Shown one piece after another: positions 1 through 6,070 of a DNA stretch of 7,141 bases. The first letter of the stretch is position 1, and every line of letters begins with the position of its first letter. Source of the stretch: Bacillota bacterium. GTDB taxonomy: Bacteria > Bacillota > Clostridia > Oscillospirales > CAG-272. The notes under the pieces were generated by a model. The model was not told the DNA's origin and searched no databases. It saw nothing but the letters and a program-made list of their open reading frames with translations. Where the stretch lies: assembly GCA_021199825.1 (NCBI GenBank), contig JAJQHI010000078.1, positions 1 to 7,141 of the forward strand, read 5' to 3'. Both the position numbers and the translations under genes were made by a program.

Positions 1-7
1 ATCTAAC

Positions 8-38
8 TTGAAGAAGGAATCTACGATTCATTCTTCAA
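8..38. repeat. Near-perfect inverted repeat (hairpin) at the window edge
   Basis: Two 14-nt arms (8-21 and 25-38) are complementary except for one G/A mismatch and enclose a 3-nt loop (TAC). The arms begin TTGAAGAA and end TTCTTCAA. The sequence that follows (TTATTATATC) is T-rich but is not a clean T run. It could be a weak terminator for a gene lying to the left of the window, or an operator or element end. No gene can be assigned to it. The pairing is read directly from sequence; the role is unknown. Confidence 0.6.
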
Positions 39-140
39 CGTTATTATATCATAAAATCGAGGGCGTTTCAATAAAAAAAGAAAAAATAGGTCAGCGATGT
101 GTGATTCTGCGGGAAAACCTCAATTATTTTTGGAAAATGC

Positions 141-169
141 TTGACAACAAGGGGAGTATGCATTATAAT
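141..169 (+). promoter_or_regulatory. Consensus sigma-A promoter for the peptidase/lipoprotein cassette
   Basis: The -35 box TTGACA (141-146) and the -10 box TATAAT (164-169) both match the housekeeping consensus at all six positions and are separated by exactly 17 bp. The stretch just upstream (121-139) is A/T-rich and could act as an UP element. Transcription would start near 176, giving a short leader before the peptidase start. No obvious operator overlaps the boxes. Confidence 0.85.
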
Positions 170-222
170 ATAAATGCAATACCTCTTTGTAAGGCGAATA
201 AAACATGAAGGATTTTTTTATA

Positions 223-993
223 ATGAAAAATCACGCAAGAAAAATTGCCACGGTGTTCTTGGCACTGATTATGTGTGTTGGGATTATTCCTGCATCAACA
301 TTATTGGCATTAGGAGATGATGAGGCGACAGATGAATCTGTCATTTCATCTTATGGACAGGGATTGTTGGAGGCTACCGAAGAGGAGATGGCGCAATGGG
401 CAGGTTATGTAAAAAAATCAGAATATAACAGAACCGAGGAAGAAGCACTTTCCTCCACTGTGCAGGTAAGCAGCTCCAGCAGTGCGAGCTGGATTTACAC
501 ATCAAGAAATTTTTACTACTATGCACAGCAGAAGTCTTACAGCTGTGGGGCAGCGTGCGTAAGAATGGCGCTTCGAAATATTACTGGAATAAATTATTCA
601 GAAGCGACTGTGAGAGCAGGATGCAACACAACTACATCTGGGACGAGTTTGGCGAATATGGTGACTTATATCAATACTATGCAGGATTATAATGAGTATG
701 CTCCTTGCTATCAAGCAACAAAATCGTTTATGACGGAATGCTTGTATGACGGAATTACTTATTGGGATTCTCCGCCGCTTGTAGGCGTGAAAGAAACGAC
801 CGACTGTGGATGGAATTATAATCTGTCCGCCCACTGTGTTATTATTTTCGCTGTGAAAAGTGATGAGTCTAGTTTTAGAGTAACAGATCCTTGGCCAGGA
901 TACATTGGTGATACAGCGTTTAGAGATGTAATGATTACAGTGGATAATATGTATACATCTTATAGTGCTATTAATGGGGGATTTATGTTCTAA
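223..993 (+). CDS. Secreted C39-like (papain-fold) cysteine peptidase
   Basis: This encodes a predicted exported cysteine peptidase of 256 aa. Residues 1-30 form a classical signal peptide: a basic start (MKNHARK) followed by a hydrophobic core (ATVFLALIMCVG). An acidic region at about 32-78 may be a propeptide, and a serine-rich linker (83-89) leads into the catalytic domain. Visible catalytic signature: oxyanion Gln102 in AQQKSYSCGAA, nucleophile Cys108, His204 in SAHCVIIFAV and Asp222 in VTDPWPG. This order and spacing fit the Peptidase_C39_2/papain-like families. There is no ABC-transporter fusion, so it is not a bacteriocin-processing exporter. The substrate is unknown. Start choice: ATG 223 has GAAGGA (207-212) ten nt upstream and gives a normal signal peptide. 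An in-frame ATG at 205 with AAGG at 191-194 would add six residues (MKDFFI) and is the alternative. The gene is the first of a two-gene cassette behind a consensus promoter. The sequence is AT-richer than the genes downstream of 2276. Confidence 0.85.
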   Translation: MKNHARKIATVFLALIMCVGIIPASTLLALGDDEATDESVISSYGQGLLEATEEEMAQWAGYVKKSEYNRTEEEALSSTVQVSSSSSASWIYTSRNFYYYAQQKSYSCGAACVRMALRNITGINYSEATVRAGCNTTTSGTSLANMVTYINTMQDYNEYAPCYQATKSFMTECLYDGITYWDSPPLVGVKETTDCGWNYNLSAHCVIIFAVKSDESSFRVTDPWPGYIGDTAFRDVMITVDNMYTSYSAINGGFMF

Positions 994-999
994 CTTGAC

Positions 1000-2133
1000 A
1001 TGAAAAAAGAAATTATCATTGCGCTTTTGATTCTTTTAATAAGTCTTTTTGGATGTAGCGATGATGAAAAAAAAGTATCGTATGATAGCGAACCTTTTCA
1101 AGTAATAACAGAAGATGATGTAACCGCTGATTCATATTCTGTTTTGTTGGATGATAGCTATGTGTTCTTTTCTTTCAGTGATACATCATGCATGTTTTAC
1201 AGAAGATATTTTGATGGCTCATTGATTGAAATTGGGACAATTGAGAATTATGTTTTTAGCCTTGATGCTTATACGTTAAGGGAAAATAATCTGTATGTGT
1301 GGATTACAACGGCAGCTAGTCAAGAAGCAGTACTTATGTATGATGAATACATCAATGTACTGTATTGCATAGACACGGACACGAATCAACTTTGTGAGGT
1401 ATATTCCGAATCCACTTGCTTGCCGGGAGCGTATATTGCTTCGATTGACAGCTACATAGTAACCAGACAGTCTATAAGGACAGATGATAACTATCTGATA
1501 ACTTATCTGGAGCTTCTCAATCCTGAAACGGGAGAAATTGAAAAATCATCAGAACCGTTTTATCTCAACGACAATACAAATGTAGGTGTTTACATGATAA
1601 ATATGTGTGCTGACGACAATCTTATTTATGCTCTTGTTGATGAGAGATTGGAAGATGGAACGAACAGCCCAATTATTTATGTGTATAACGACGATCTTGA
1701 GGTGACTGATGAAATCAACATGGATTCAGTGTCTGAATACATTCTTTCATCGCGTGTCGGAGATATGTGCGTATGGGGAAATTGCATATATATGGGCAAT
1801 TATTACCTGGAAGCTTTCGTTGGGGTTATCGAGGACGGCAGCATTAAGTGCCTTCTTCAGGGAGAAAGTCTTGAAGCGGCAATCCAGTACGATACGGACT
1901 GTGATCCGTTGTTCTTTGTCAGAGGAAGCAATGTCTTTTATGACTTTGATTCGTCAAGCAATTCTCTAAAAGAGATCGAGCTTGAACTTGATGGTGATTA
2001 CAAAATCAGCAACGTTATGATTGAATCCGATAATGTTCTTGTCGATTTGACTTACTATGCGACAGACTACGATGACGCAAAGCCTGACAGAATATACCGG
2101 GTCAGCAGAGATTCGCTTGAGAAGGTATCATGA
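1000..2133 (+). CDS. Large acidic lipoprotein of unknown function, partner of the C39-like peptidase
   Basis: The 377-aa product starts with MKKE, a hydrophobic segment and a lipobox L-F-G-C (Cys19). It should therefore be lipidated and anchored on the outer face of the membrane. The mature chain is rich in Asp and Glu and has many short beta-like stretches with recurring aromatic and Asp/Asn turns (for example NLIYALVD, NCIYMGNYYL, NVFYDFDS). This is reminiscent of a beta-propeller (DUF5050-like) architecture, but no diagnostic motif is visible, so the fold is only a guess. The start lies 6 nt after the peptidase stop. No good Shine-Dalgarno sits at normal distance (GGGGGA at 976-981 is too far), which suggests translational coupling. 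The shared transcript ends at the hairpin just past the stop codon. It might anchor, present or inhibit the peptidase, or read its substrate; this is inferred only from adjacency. Confidence 0.8.
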   Translation: MKKEIIIALLILLISLFGCSDDEKKVSYDSEPFQVITEDDVTADSYSVLLDDSYVFFSFSDTSCMFYRRYFDGSLIEIGTIENYVFSLDAYTLRENNLYVWITTAASQEAVLMYDEYINVLYCIDTDTNQLCEVYSESTCLPGAYIASIDSYIVTRQSIRTDDNYLITYLELLNPETGEIEKSSEPFYLNDNTNVGVYMINMCADDNLIYALVDERLEDGTNSPIIYVYNDDLEVTDEINMDSVSEYILSSRVGDMCVWGNCIYMGNYYLEAFVGVIEDGSIKCLLQGESLEAAIQYDTDCDPLFFVRGSNVFYDFDSSSNSLKEIELELDGDYKISNVMIESDNVLVDLTYYATDYDDAKPDRIYRVSRDSLEKVS

Positions 2134-2142
2134 AAAAAATAT

Positions 2143-2171
2143 AAAAGCCGCTGTTGTATTCAGCGGCTTTT
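2143..2171 (+). terminator. Intrinsic terminator closing the peptidase/lipoprotein cassette
   Basis: The arms AAAAGCCGCTG (2143-2153) and CAGCGGCTTTT (2161-2171) pair perfectly over 11 bp around a 7-nt loop. The hairpin lies 9 nt after the lipoprotein stop. The T tract is short (TTTT, then GTATG), but T-rich sequence continues at 2181-2202. An A-rich run before the hairpin means it could also terminate leftward transcription, though no minus-strand gene is seen. Confidence 0.8.
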
Positions 2172-2213
2172 GTATGTCTGCTCTCTTTATTTTTTATTTT
2201 TTCACGCCGTGCC

Positions 2214-2242
2214 TTGAAAAAGCTCTCGTTATGTGTTATACT
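2214..2242 (+). promoter_or_regulatory. Sigma-A promoter of hprK with extended -10
   Basis: The -35 box TTGAAA (2214-2219) and the -10 box TATACT (2237-2242) are separated by 17 bp, and TGT directly precedes the -10 (2234-2236), giving an extended -10. The start point would be near 2249, leaving a leader of about 27 nt that contains the ribosome binding site GAGGTGA. Its position after the terminator indicates that hprK is transcribed independently of the upstream cassette. Confidence 0.75.
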
Positions 2243-2275
2243 CTATCACGTGCAGATTTAGGTGAGGTGAATGAA

Positions 2276-3235
2276 ATGGGATTTGACAGACCGTATGTGA
2301 ATCTCGGTACTATAATTGACGAGTTTTCGCTCGGAATATCTTATCTTCCCGACAACGGGCGGAATATAAGCATAACCATCGGCGAAATAAACAGACCGGG
2401 ACTTGCTTTCGCAGGGTATTTTGAGAGATTTGAGCCGGCGCGCATACAGCTTGTCGGCATAGTTGAGCAGTCATATGTCCGCGACATGGACGCGGAGCGC
2501 AGAAAAACAGTCTTGATTGAGTATTTTTCGCGCCGTCCCGTCGCCGTTATTCTGACCAGCGGAAATGAGCCGCTGCCTGAGATGACGGAGCTTGCGGAAT
2601 ATTATGAGGTTCCGCTTTTAAAAACGGAAAAGAAAACAAGCGAATTTATGTCGGCGCTTATTTCGTCGCTGAATTTGCACTTAGCGCCGCGAATCACAAT
2701 GCACGGTGTGCTCGTTGAGGTTTACGGTGAGGGGATATTGATTCTCGGTGACAGCGGAATCGGAAAAAGCGAGGCTGCAATCGAACTTATAAAGCGAGGT
2801 CACAGACTTATCGCCGATGACGCGGTTATAATAAAGCGCGTGTCCGCTATATCATTAGTCGGTTCATCGCCTGAGCTCATTCAGTATTACGTTGAGCTTC
2901 GCGGAATCGGAATTGTGGATGTAAGGCGCATATTCGGTATGGGAGCCGTCAAGCAGTCCGAGAAGATAAATATGATTATCAAGCTTGAGACGTGGGTTGA
3001 GGGCAAGATGTACGACAGATTCGGTCTTGAAACCGAATTTACCGATATTCTCGGAATCAAAATTCCGACAACCACCGTACCCGTCAGATCAGGGCGAAAT
3101 CTGGCAGTAATCATTGAAATTGCAGCAATGAACAACCGTCAGAAGATGATGGGGTACAATACAGCCGAGGAATTTAACAAAAAGCTCGTTGAGCTTTACG
3201 GACCTGATGTCGATATATCTGGGCTCGGCGAATAA
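2276..3235 (+). CDS. hprK: HPr kinase/phosphorylase
   Basis: This bifunctional cytoplasmic enzyme phosphorylates Ser46 of HPr (and Crh where present) with ATP or PPi and also removes that phosphate. In Firmicutes it thereby controls CcpA-dependent catabolite repression and PTS activity. The 319-aa length is normal for the family. The N-terminal domain (about 1-130) precedes the catalytic core, which has His143 (MHGVLVEVYG), the Walker A loop GDSGIGKS (158-165), Asp181-Asp182 after GHRLIA, and the HprK signature ELRGIGIVDVRRIFG (207-221). Further conserved segments are YDRFGLE (246-252, with the R-loop arginine) and PVRSGRNLAVIIEIAAMN (269-286). The start at 2276 is set by GAGGTGA (2264-2270) five nt upstream and by the promoter at 2214-2242. 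The reading frame stays open upstream to 2057, but that part overlaps the lipoprotein gene and the terminator. The more usual clostridial neighbours of hprK are not seen; the next gene is folT. Confidence 0.96.
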   Translation: MGFDRPYVNLGTIIDEFSLGISYLPDNGRNISITIGEINRPGLAFAGYFERFEPARIQLVGIVEQSYVRDMDAERRKTVLIEYFSRRPVAVILTSGNEPLPEMTELAEYYEVPLLKTEKKTSEFMSALISSLNLHLAPRITMHGVLVEVYGEGILILGDSGIGKSEAAIELIKRGHRLIADDAVIIKRVSAISLVGSSPELIQYYVELRGIGIVDVRRIFGMGAVKQSEKINMIIKLETWVEGKMYDRFGLETEFTDILGIKIPTTTVPVRSGRNLAVIIEIAAMNNRQKMMGYNTAEEFNKKLVELYGPDVDISGLGE

Positions 3236-3257
3236 ATTTCGGATTTTATTCTTTACA

Positions 3258-3263
3258 TAAAAT
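3258..3263 (+). promoter_or_regulatory. Possible -10 box for the riboswitch-folT-folC transcript
   Basis: TAAAAT (3258-3263) would place a transcription start near 3270, just before the first paired base of the THF aptamer (3273). No convincing -35 hexamer lies 16-18 bp upstream, so the assignment rests mainly on position. Read-through from hprK is an alternative, since no terminator follows hprK. Confidence 0.3.
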
Positions 3264-3272
3264 CAAATACTT

Positions 3273-3405
3273 ACAGAGTAGGCATATGCGCGTGAAGTGC
3301 CGCGGGGACGGGGAGTTGCCCTGCGGACGAAGCAGTATGTTAGCGTTCCGATTCGGTTCGTTTGCATATTTGAAGCTGCGCGGTGTGTGTGCCGCATCCC
3401 GCTGT
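3273..3405 (+). ncRNA. Tetrahydrofolate (THF) riboswitch aptamer
   Basis: The region matches the folT-type THF riboswitch by conserved segments and by folding. Conserved segments in order are AGAGTAG (3275-3281), GCGTGAAGTG (3290-3299), GGGGAGTTG in the P3 loop, GGACGAAG (3325-3332), GCGCGGTG (3378-3385) and GCATCC (3394-3399). Helices read by eye: P1 3273-3276/3402-3405, P2 3281-3287/3387-3393 with two G-U pairs, and P3 3300-3307/3319-3326 (8 bp). An elongated P4 arm starts with 3332-3335/3376-3379 and 3336-3340/3364-3368. A pseudoknot can form between GGGA (3311-3314) and TCCC (3397-3400), as known for this class. The ligand is reduced folate, and the usual output is repression of folate uptake genes when folate is plentiful. 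The gene directly downstream is folT, which supports the call. Confidence 0.9.
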
Positions 3406-3459
3406 TGCATTTTTCGAGGCTTGCCTCTGAATGCAATGACGATTTTGCATTCAGGAGGT
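3405..3459 (+). promoter_or_regulatory. Riboswitch expression platform: mutually exclusive hairpins that expose or hide the folT ribosome binding site
   Basis: The segment AATGCAA (3430-3436) can pair with either of two identical copies of TTGCATT, at 3405-3411 or 3445-3451. Pairing with the first, helped by GAGG/CCTC (3416-3419/3424-3427), forms a hairpin that leaves the ribosome binding site AGGAGGT (3453-3459) free. Pairing with the second extends to CCTCTGAATGCAA (3424-3436) against TTGCATTCA plus GAGG (3445-3453, 3455-3458), with G3454 bulged. That buries the ribosome binding site in a 13-bp stem with an 8-nt loop. There is no T tract after it, so control should be translational. The first TTGCATT copy abuts and shares base 3405 with the P1 3' strand, which gives a route by which ligand-stabilised P1 could disfavour the open form. 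Pairings are seen in the sequence; the switching direction is inferred. Confidence 0.75.
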
Positions 3460-3465
3460 ATAAAA

Positions 3466-4020
3466 ATGCAAAAAAACACTTACAGCCGTTCGTTTGCCGT
3501 CAAAGGCTCCGCCACACGCAGAATTTGCATGATATCGATGATGTCAGCCCTTTGTACGGTCCTTTCCTTTGTGTCCGTCACCTTTGGCGGCATAAAGATA
3601 ACGTTTGAATCGTTCCCTGTGCTTTTGGGTGCGCTGATGTTTGGTCCCCTTGACGGGATGATTGTTGGTTTTATCGGCACGCTTTTATATCAGCTGCTCT
3701 CGTATGGCATAACGGTGACAACGCTTCTGTGGATTTTGCCATACGCCGCTGCGGGCTTCGCTCTCGGAATGTATGCGAAGCTTCGCAGATATTCAATGGG
3801 GCAGGTTGAGATGATATCTGCTGTTTTGGTGTGTGAGGTTTTAATAACCGTACTCAACACAGCCGCGTTTTACCTTGACAGCATTGTTTACGACTATTAT
3901 TCGTTTGCGTTGATTTTCGGTTCTGTCCCTTTCAAGCTGCTGCTCTGCGTTATAAAGGGCGTGGTGTTCGGCACAGTGCTGCCGCGGCTTGTCGGTACGC
4001 TTGCGCGCCGCGGAATATGA
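3466..4020 (+). CDS. folT: Folate ECF transporter S component
   Basis: This 184-aa integral membrane protein is the substrate-binding S component that captures folate and docks on the shared ECF module (EcfA/A'/T, encoded elsewhere). After a basic N-terminus (RSFAVKGSATRR, 8-19) come about six hydrophobic helices. The FolT-type signature is clear at 43-71: KITFESFPVLLGALMFGPLD, then GMIVGFIG. It is followed by a loop, LLWILPYAAAGFALGMY (87-103), and C-terminal helices ending in a basic tail. Substrate assignment rests both on this family resemblance and on the THF riboswitch in the leader. Start 3466 is fixed by AGGAGGT (3453-3459) six nt upstream and by the hydrophobic profile. The frame is open back to 3286, but that part runs through the riboswitch. 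folC follows 26 nt after the stop. Confidence 0.92.
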   Translation: MQKNTYSRSFAVKGSATRRICMISMMSALCTVLSFVSVTFGGIKITFESFPVLLGALMFGPLDGMIVGFIGTLLYQLLSYGITVTTLLWILPYAAAGFALGMYAKLRRYSMGQVEMISAVLVCEVLITVLNTAAFYLDSIVYDYYSFALIFGSVPFKLLLCVIKGVVFGTVLPRLVGTLARRGI

Positions 4021-4046
4021 AAAGCTGAGAGGCGGTGTATTTTGTC

Positions 4047-5330
4047 GTGAACTCGGATGAAGCAATAAAGTACATACATTCCGTGAGCTGGACAGGCAGC
4101 CGACCGGGGCTTTTCCGCATAAGAGAGCTTTGCCATAGGCTCGGCGATCCGCAGAGGGAACTTCAATTTGTCCACGTTGCCGGAACAAACGGAAAAGGCT
4201 CATTCTGTGCCATGCTCGCCTCGATTCTTTCAAAGTCGGGCTATAAGACAGGACTTTTCACATCTCCCTATGTGACTGATTTCTGTGAGCGCATGACCGT
4301 TGACGGGGTAAAGATAACGGGAGACGAGCTTGCGTCGATAATCGAGAATATTCGCCCGATTGCCGACTCCATGAAGCCAAGACCGACGGAGTTTGAGCTT
4401 ATTACTGTGGCTGCGTTTGAGTTTTTCCGCAAAAAAGCGTGTGATATAGTCGTGCTTGAGGTGGGGCTTGGCGGCAGGCTTGATTCGACAAACATAATCG
4501 ACCCGCCGACGCTTTCCGTGATAACGGAGATATCGCTTGACCATACGGCGATACTCGGCTCAACGGTAGAAAAAATAGCAAAGGAAAAGGCGGGGATAAT
4601 AAAATACCCCTCGCCCGTCCTTTTCACGGGTACAGACCCCAGTGCGCTTGATGTTATAAAAAGCGAAGCCGACACACTGGGCTGTGAGTTTTGCACGCCC
4701 GATTACGGCGCGCTGAAGATAAAAAAAATTTCGGTTTGCGGCAGCCGATTTGACTATAATGGATACAATGACATGTCGGTTCCGCTCGCAGGACTATATC
4801 AGCCGAGAAACGCAGCCGCTGTGATTGAGGCGGCAGAGCTTTTGACCTCCCGCGGGTACAATATCTCGGAGTCGAGCATAAGGGAAGGGCTTTCGTCCGT
4901 CGTTTGGCACGCGAGATTTGAGCTTTTGTCGCGCTGTCCCGTCGTGATATACGACGGCGGACATAATCCCGGAGGCGTTGCCGCTGCGGCGGCGAGCCTT
5001 CGCGCGCTTTTCCCCGATACAAAGGTAACGGCGCTTTCGGGCGTTATGGAGGATAAGGATTATAAAGCCTCCGCTGCCGCTGCCGCACCATGTATCGCGC
5101 ATATTTACACGGTGAAGCCCGACAGTCCGCGCGCGCTCGACGCTTATAAATACGCCGAGGCGTTTGTGCATGAAAATGTTGATTCGACACCCTGTGCCGG
5201 CCTTGGAGAGGGTGTCCGTCTTGCTGTCGCCGACGCCATAAAACACTCCCGACCGCTTTATATATTCGGCTCGCTTTATATGTACGCCGACGTGAAGCGG
5301 GAGCTTGGGGGAATAATTGAGCTTATATAG
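4047..5330 (+). CDS. folC: Folylpolyglutamate synthase / dihydrofolate synthase
   Basis: This is an ATP-dependent ligase of the Mur ligase superfamily. It adds gamma-linked glutamates to reduced folates and, in bifunctional members, also glutamate to dihydropteroate. The polyglutamate tail retains folate in the cytoplasm and improves its use by folate enzymes. The product is 427 aa, a normal length. Motifs: P-loop HVAGTNGKGS (43-52), SPYV (73-76), EVGLGGRLDSTN (138-149), ISLDHTAILG (162-171), EKAGIIK (180-186, with the lysine usually carbamylated), WHARFE (287-292, where many relatives have Gly in place of Ala289), and YDGGHNPGG (302-310) in the C-terminal domain. Start: GTG 4047 has GGCGGTG (4031-4037, one mismatch to GGAGGTG) nine nt upstream and gives the usual N-terminus (MNSDEAIKYIHS). 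GTG 4035 is the alternative, but its ribosome binding site would be too close. It is probably co-transcribed with folT under the THF riboswitch. Whether it has dihydrofolate synthase activity cannot be told by eye. Confidence 0.95.
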   Translation: MNSDEAIKYIHSVSWTGSRPGLFRIRELCHRLGDPQRELQFVHVAGTNGKGSFCAMLASILSKSGYKTGLFTSPYVTDFCERMTVDGVKITGDELASIIENIRPIADSMKPRPTEFELITVAAFEFFRKKACDIVVLEVGLGGRLDSTNIIDPPTLSVITEISLDHTAILGSTVEKIAKEKAGIIKYPSPVLFTGTDPSALDVIKSEADTLGCEFCTPDYGALKIKKISVCGSRFDYNGYNDMSVPLAGLYQPRNAAAVIEAAELLTSRGYNISESSIREGLSSVVWHARFELLSRCPVVIYDGGHNPGGVAAAAASLRALFPDTKVTALSGVMEDKDYKASAAAAAPCIAHIYTVKPDSPRALDAYKYAEAFVHENVDSTPCAGLGEGVRLAVADAIKHSRPLYIFGSLYMYADVKRELGGIIELI

Positions 5331-5359
5331 ATTTTTGATTTGACTGATTATATATAGAT

Positions 5360-6070
5360 ATGAAACGCTTGCTTTTTAGATTTTCCGCTTTTATGCTTGC
5401 AGCTGTGATGCCCCTGAGCCTTTCATCGTGCTCAGGCGCTGACAGCCTTTACGTTTCCATAATGACAGCCTTGGGCTTTGATATGAACGACTATGAGAGC
5501 GAGGCTGTGCTTGCCACGATTGATGAGGATGACGACGTATATGTTGAGCTTGAGAATATTATCTCAATGCTCATATATGACAGCGTTTATCTTGAGGAAT
5601 TTGAAAATCCGCGTGCTGCCGCCTCAGGAAATGGGGACGCCATATTAAATTATATGCTTCTGACAAGCTACGCCTCATACAGCGGCAACTCGGAGCTTTT
5701 GTCGTCAGCCGAGGAGGAATATCCGCAGTACAGCATAACAGTTCTGATCCCAGCAACTGATTTTGAAAACCGCGTTTACAGCTGCTTTGGCGGGGATATG
5801 AGCGTAAAGCACACGGGAACCGTGCATTTTACGTATTTATCTAAGGTTGACGCTTACACGACGACGGGTCAGGCTGTCGTCAATTCGGTGTCGATTGACA
5901 TAACATCCGCGGTTGAAACGGAGAACACGTACCGCGTTGAATTTACACTCACGGAGCCTGCAGAGGGAGAGAACGCCGCGGGTGGAATATCCATGTCGTA
6001 TACATCTTTATATATGAAGCGCGACGACGAAACCATATACATGAAATACCTTCACGTGGCGGATGACTAA
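5360..6070 (+). CDS. Small lipoprotein of unknown function
   Basis: The 236-aa product begins with a lipoprotein signal peptide: MKRLLFRFSAFMLAAVMPLS, then lipobox L-S-S-C with Cys24. It is predicted to be tethered to the outer membrane face. The mature part is rich in Glu, Asp, Ser and Tyr. The second half has an alternating beta-strand pattern (GTVHFTYLSKVDAYTT, VVNSVSIDI, NTYRVEFTLTE, YTSLYMKRDDETIYMKYL), suggesting a beta-sheet sandwich or barrel-like domain. No family is recognised. It starts 29 nt after folC, but no Shine-Dalgarno is visible before ATG 5360, and an in-frame TGA at 5345 rules out a much earlier start. It ends convergently with spoIIR, the two stop codons overlapping. A sporulation link is possible only by neighbourhood. 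Confidence 0.75.
   Translation: MKRLLFRFSAFMLAAVMPLSLSSCSGADSLYVSIMTALGFDMNDYESEAVLATIDEDDDVYVELENIISMLIYDSVYLEEFENPRAAASGNGDAILNYMLLTSYASYSGNSELLSSAEEEYPQYSITVLIPATDFENRVYSCFGGDMSVKHTGTVHFTYLSKVDAYTTTGQAVVNSVSIDITSAVETENTYRVEFTLTEPAEGENAAGGISMSYTSLYMKRDDETIYMKYLHVADD

Noticed and set aside
8..208. 66-codon open frame before the peptidase gene
   Set aside because: It runs through the inverted repeat and the consensus promoter (141-169), overlaps the peptidase start, and shows no domain-like pattern; transcription from that promoter would begin inside it.
223..993. Peptidase as a bacteriocin-processing C39 protein
   Set aside because: It has a signal peptide and no ABC transporter membrane or ATPase domains, and no double-glycine leader peptide gene is nearby; a secreted C39-like/papain-fold enzyme fits better.
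2057..2275. 73-codon N-terminal extension of hprK
   Set aside because: The frame is open, but it covers the end of the lipoprotein gene, the terminator and the hprK promoter. The family N-terminus and GAGGTGA fix the start at 2276.
3181..3197. Perfect AAAGCTC-GTT-GAGCTTT hairpin near the end of hprK
   Set aside because: It lies inside the coding sequence, has a 3-nt loop and is followed by ACGG instead of a T tract, so it is not a credible terminator.
3286..3465. 60-codon N-terminal extension of folT, and an overlapping frame at 3297-3608
   Set aside because: Both read through the structured THF riboswitch; the AGGAGGT site and family N-terminus place the start at 3466.
4230..5246. Several minus-strand open frames of 104-150 codons opposite folC (e.g. 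4268-4696, 4794-5246)
   Set aside because: folC has all its family motifs in the plus frame. The antisense frames overlap each other, lack ribosome binding sites and look like shadows of its codon use.
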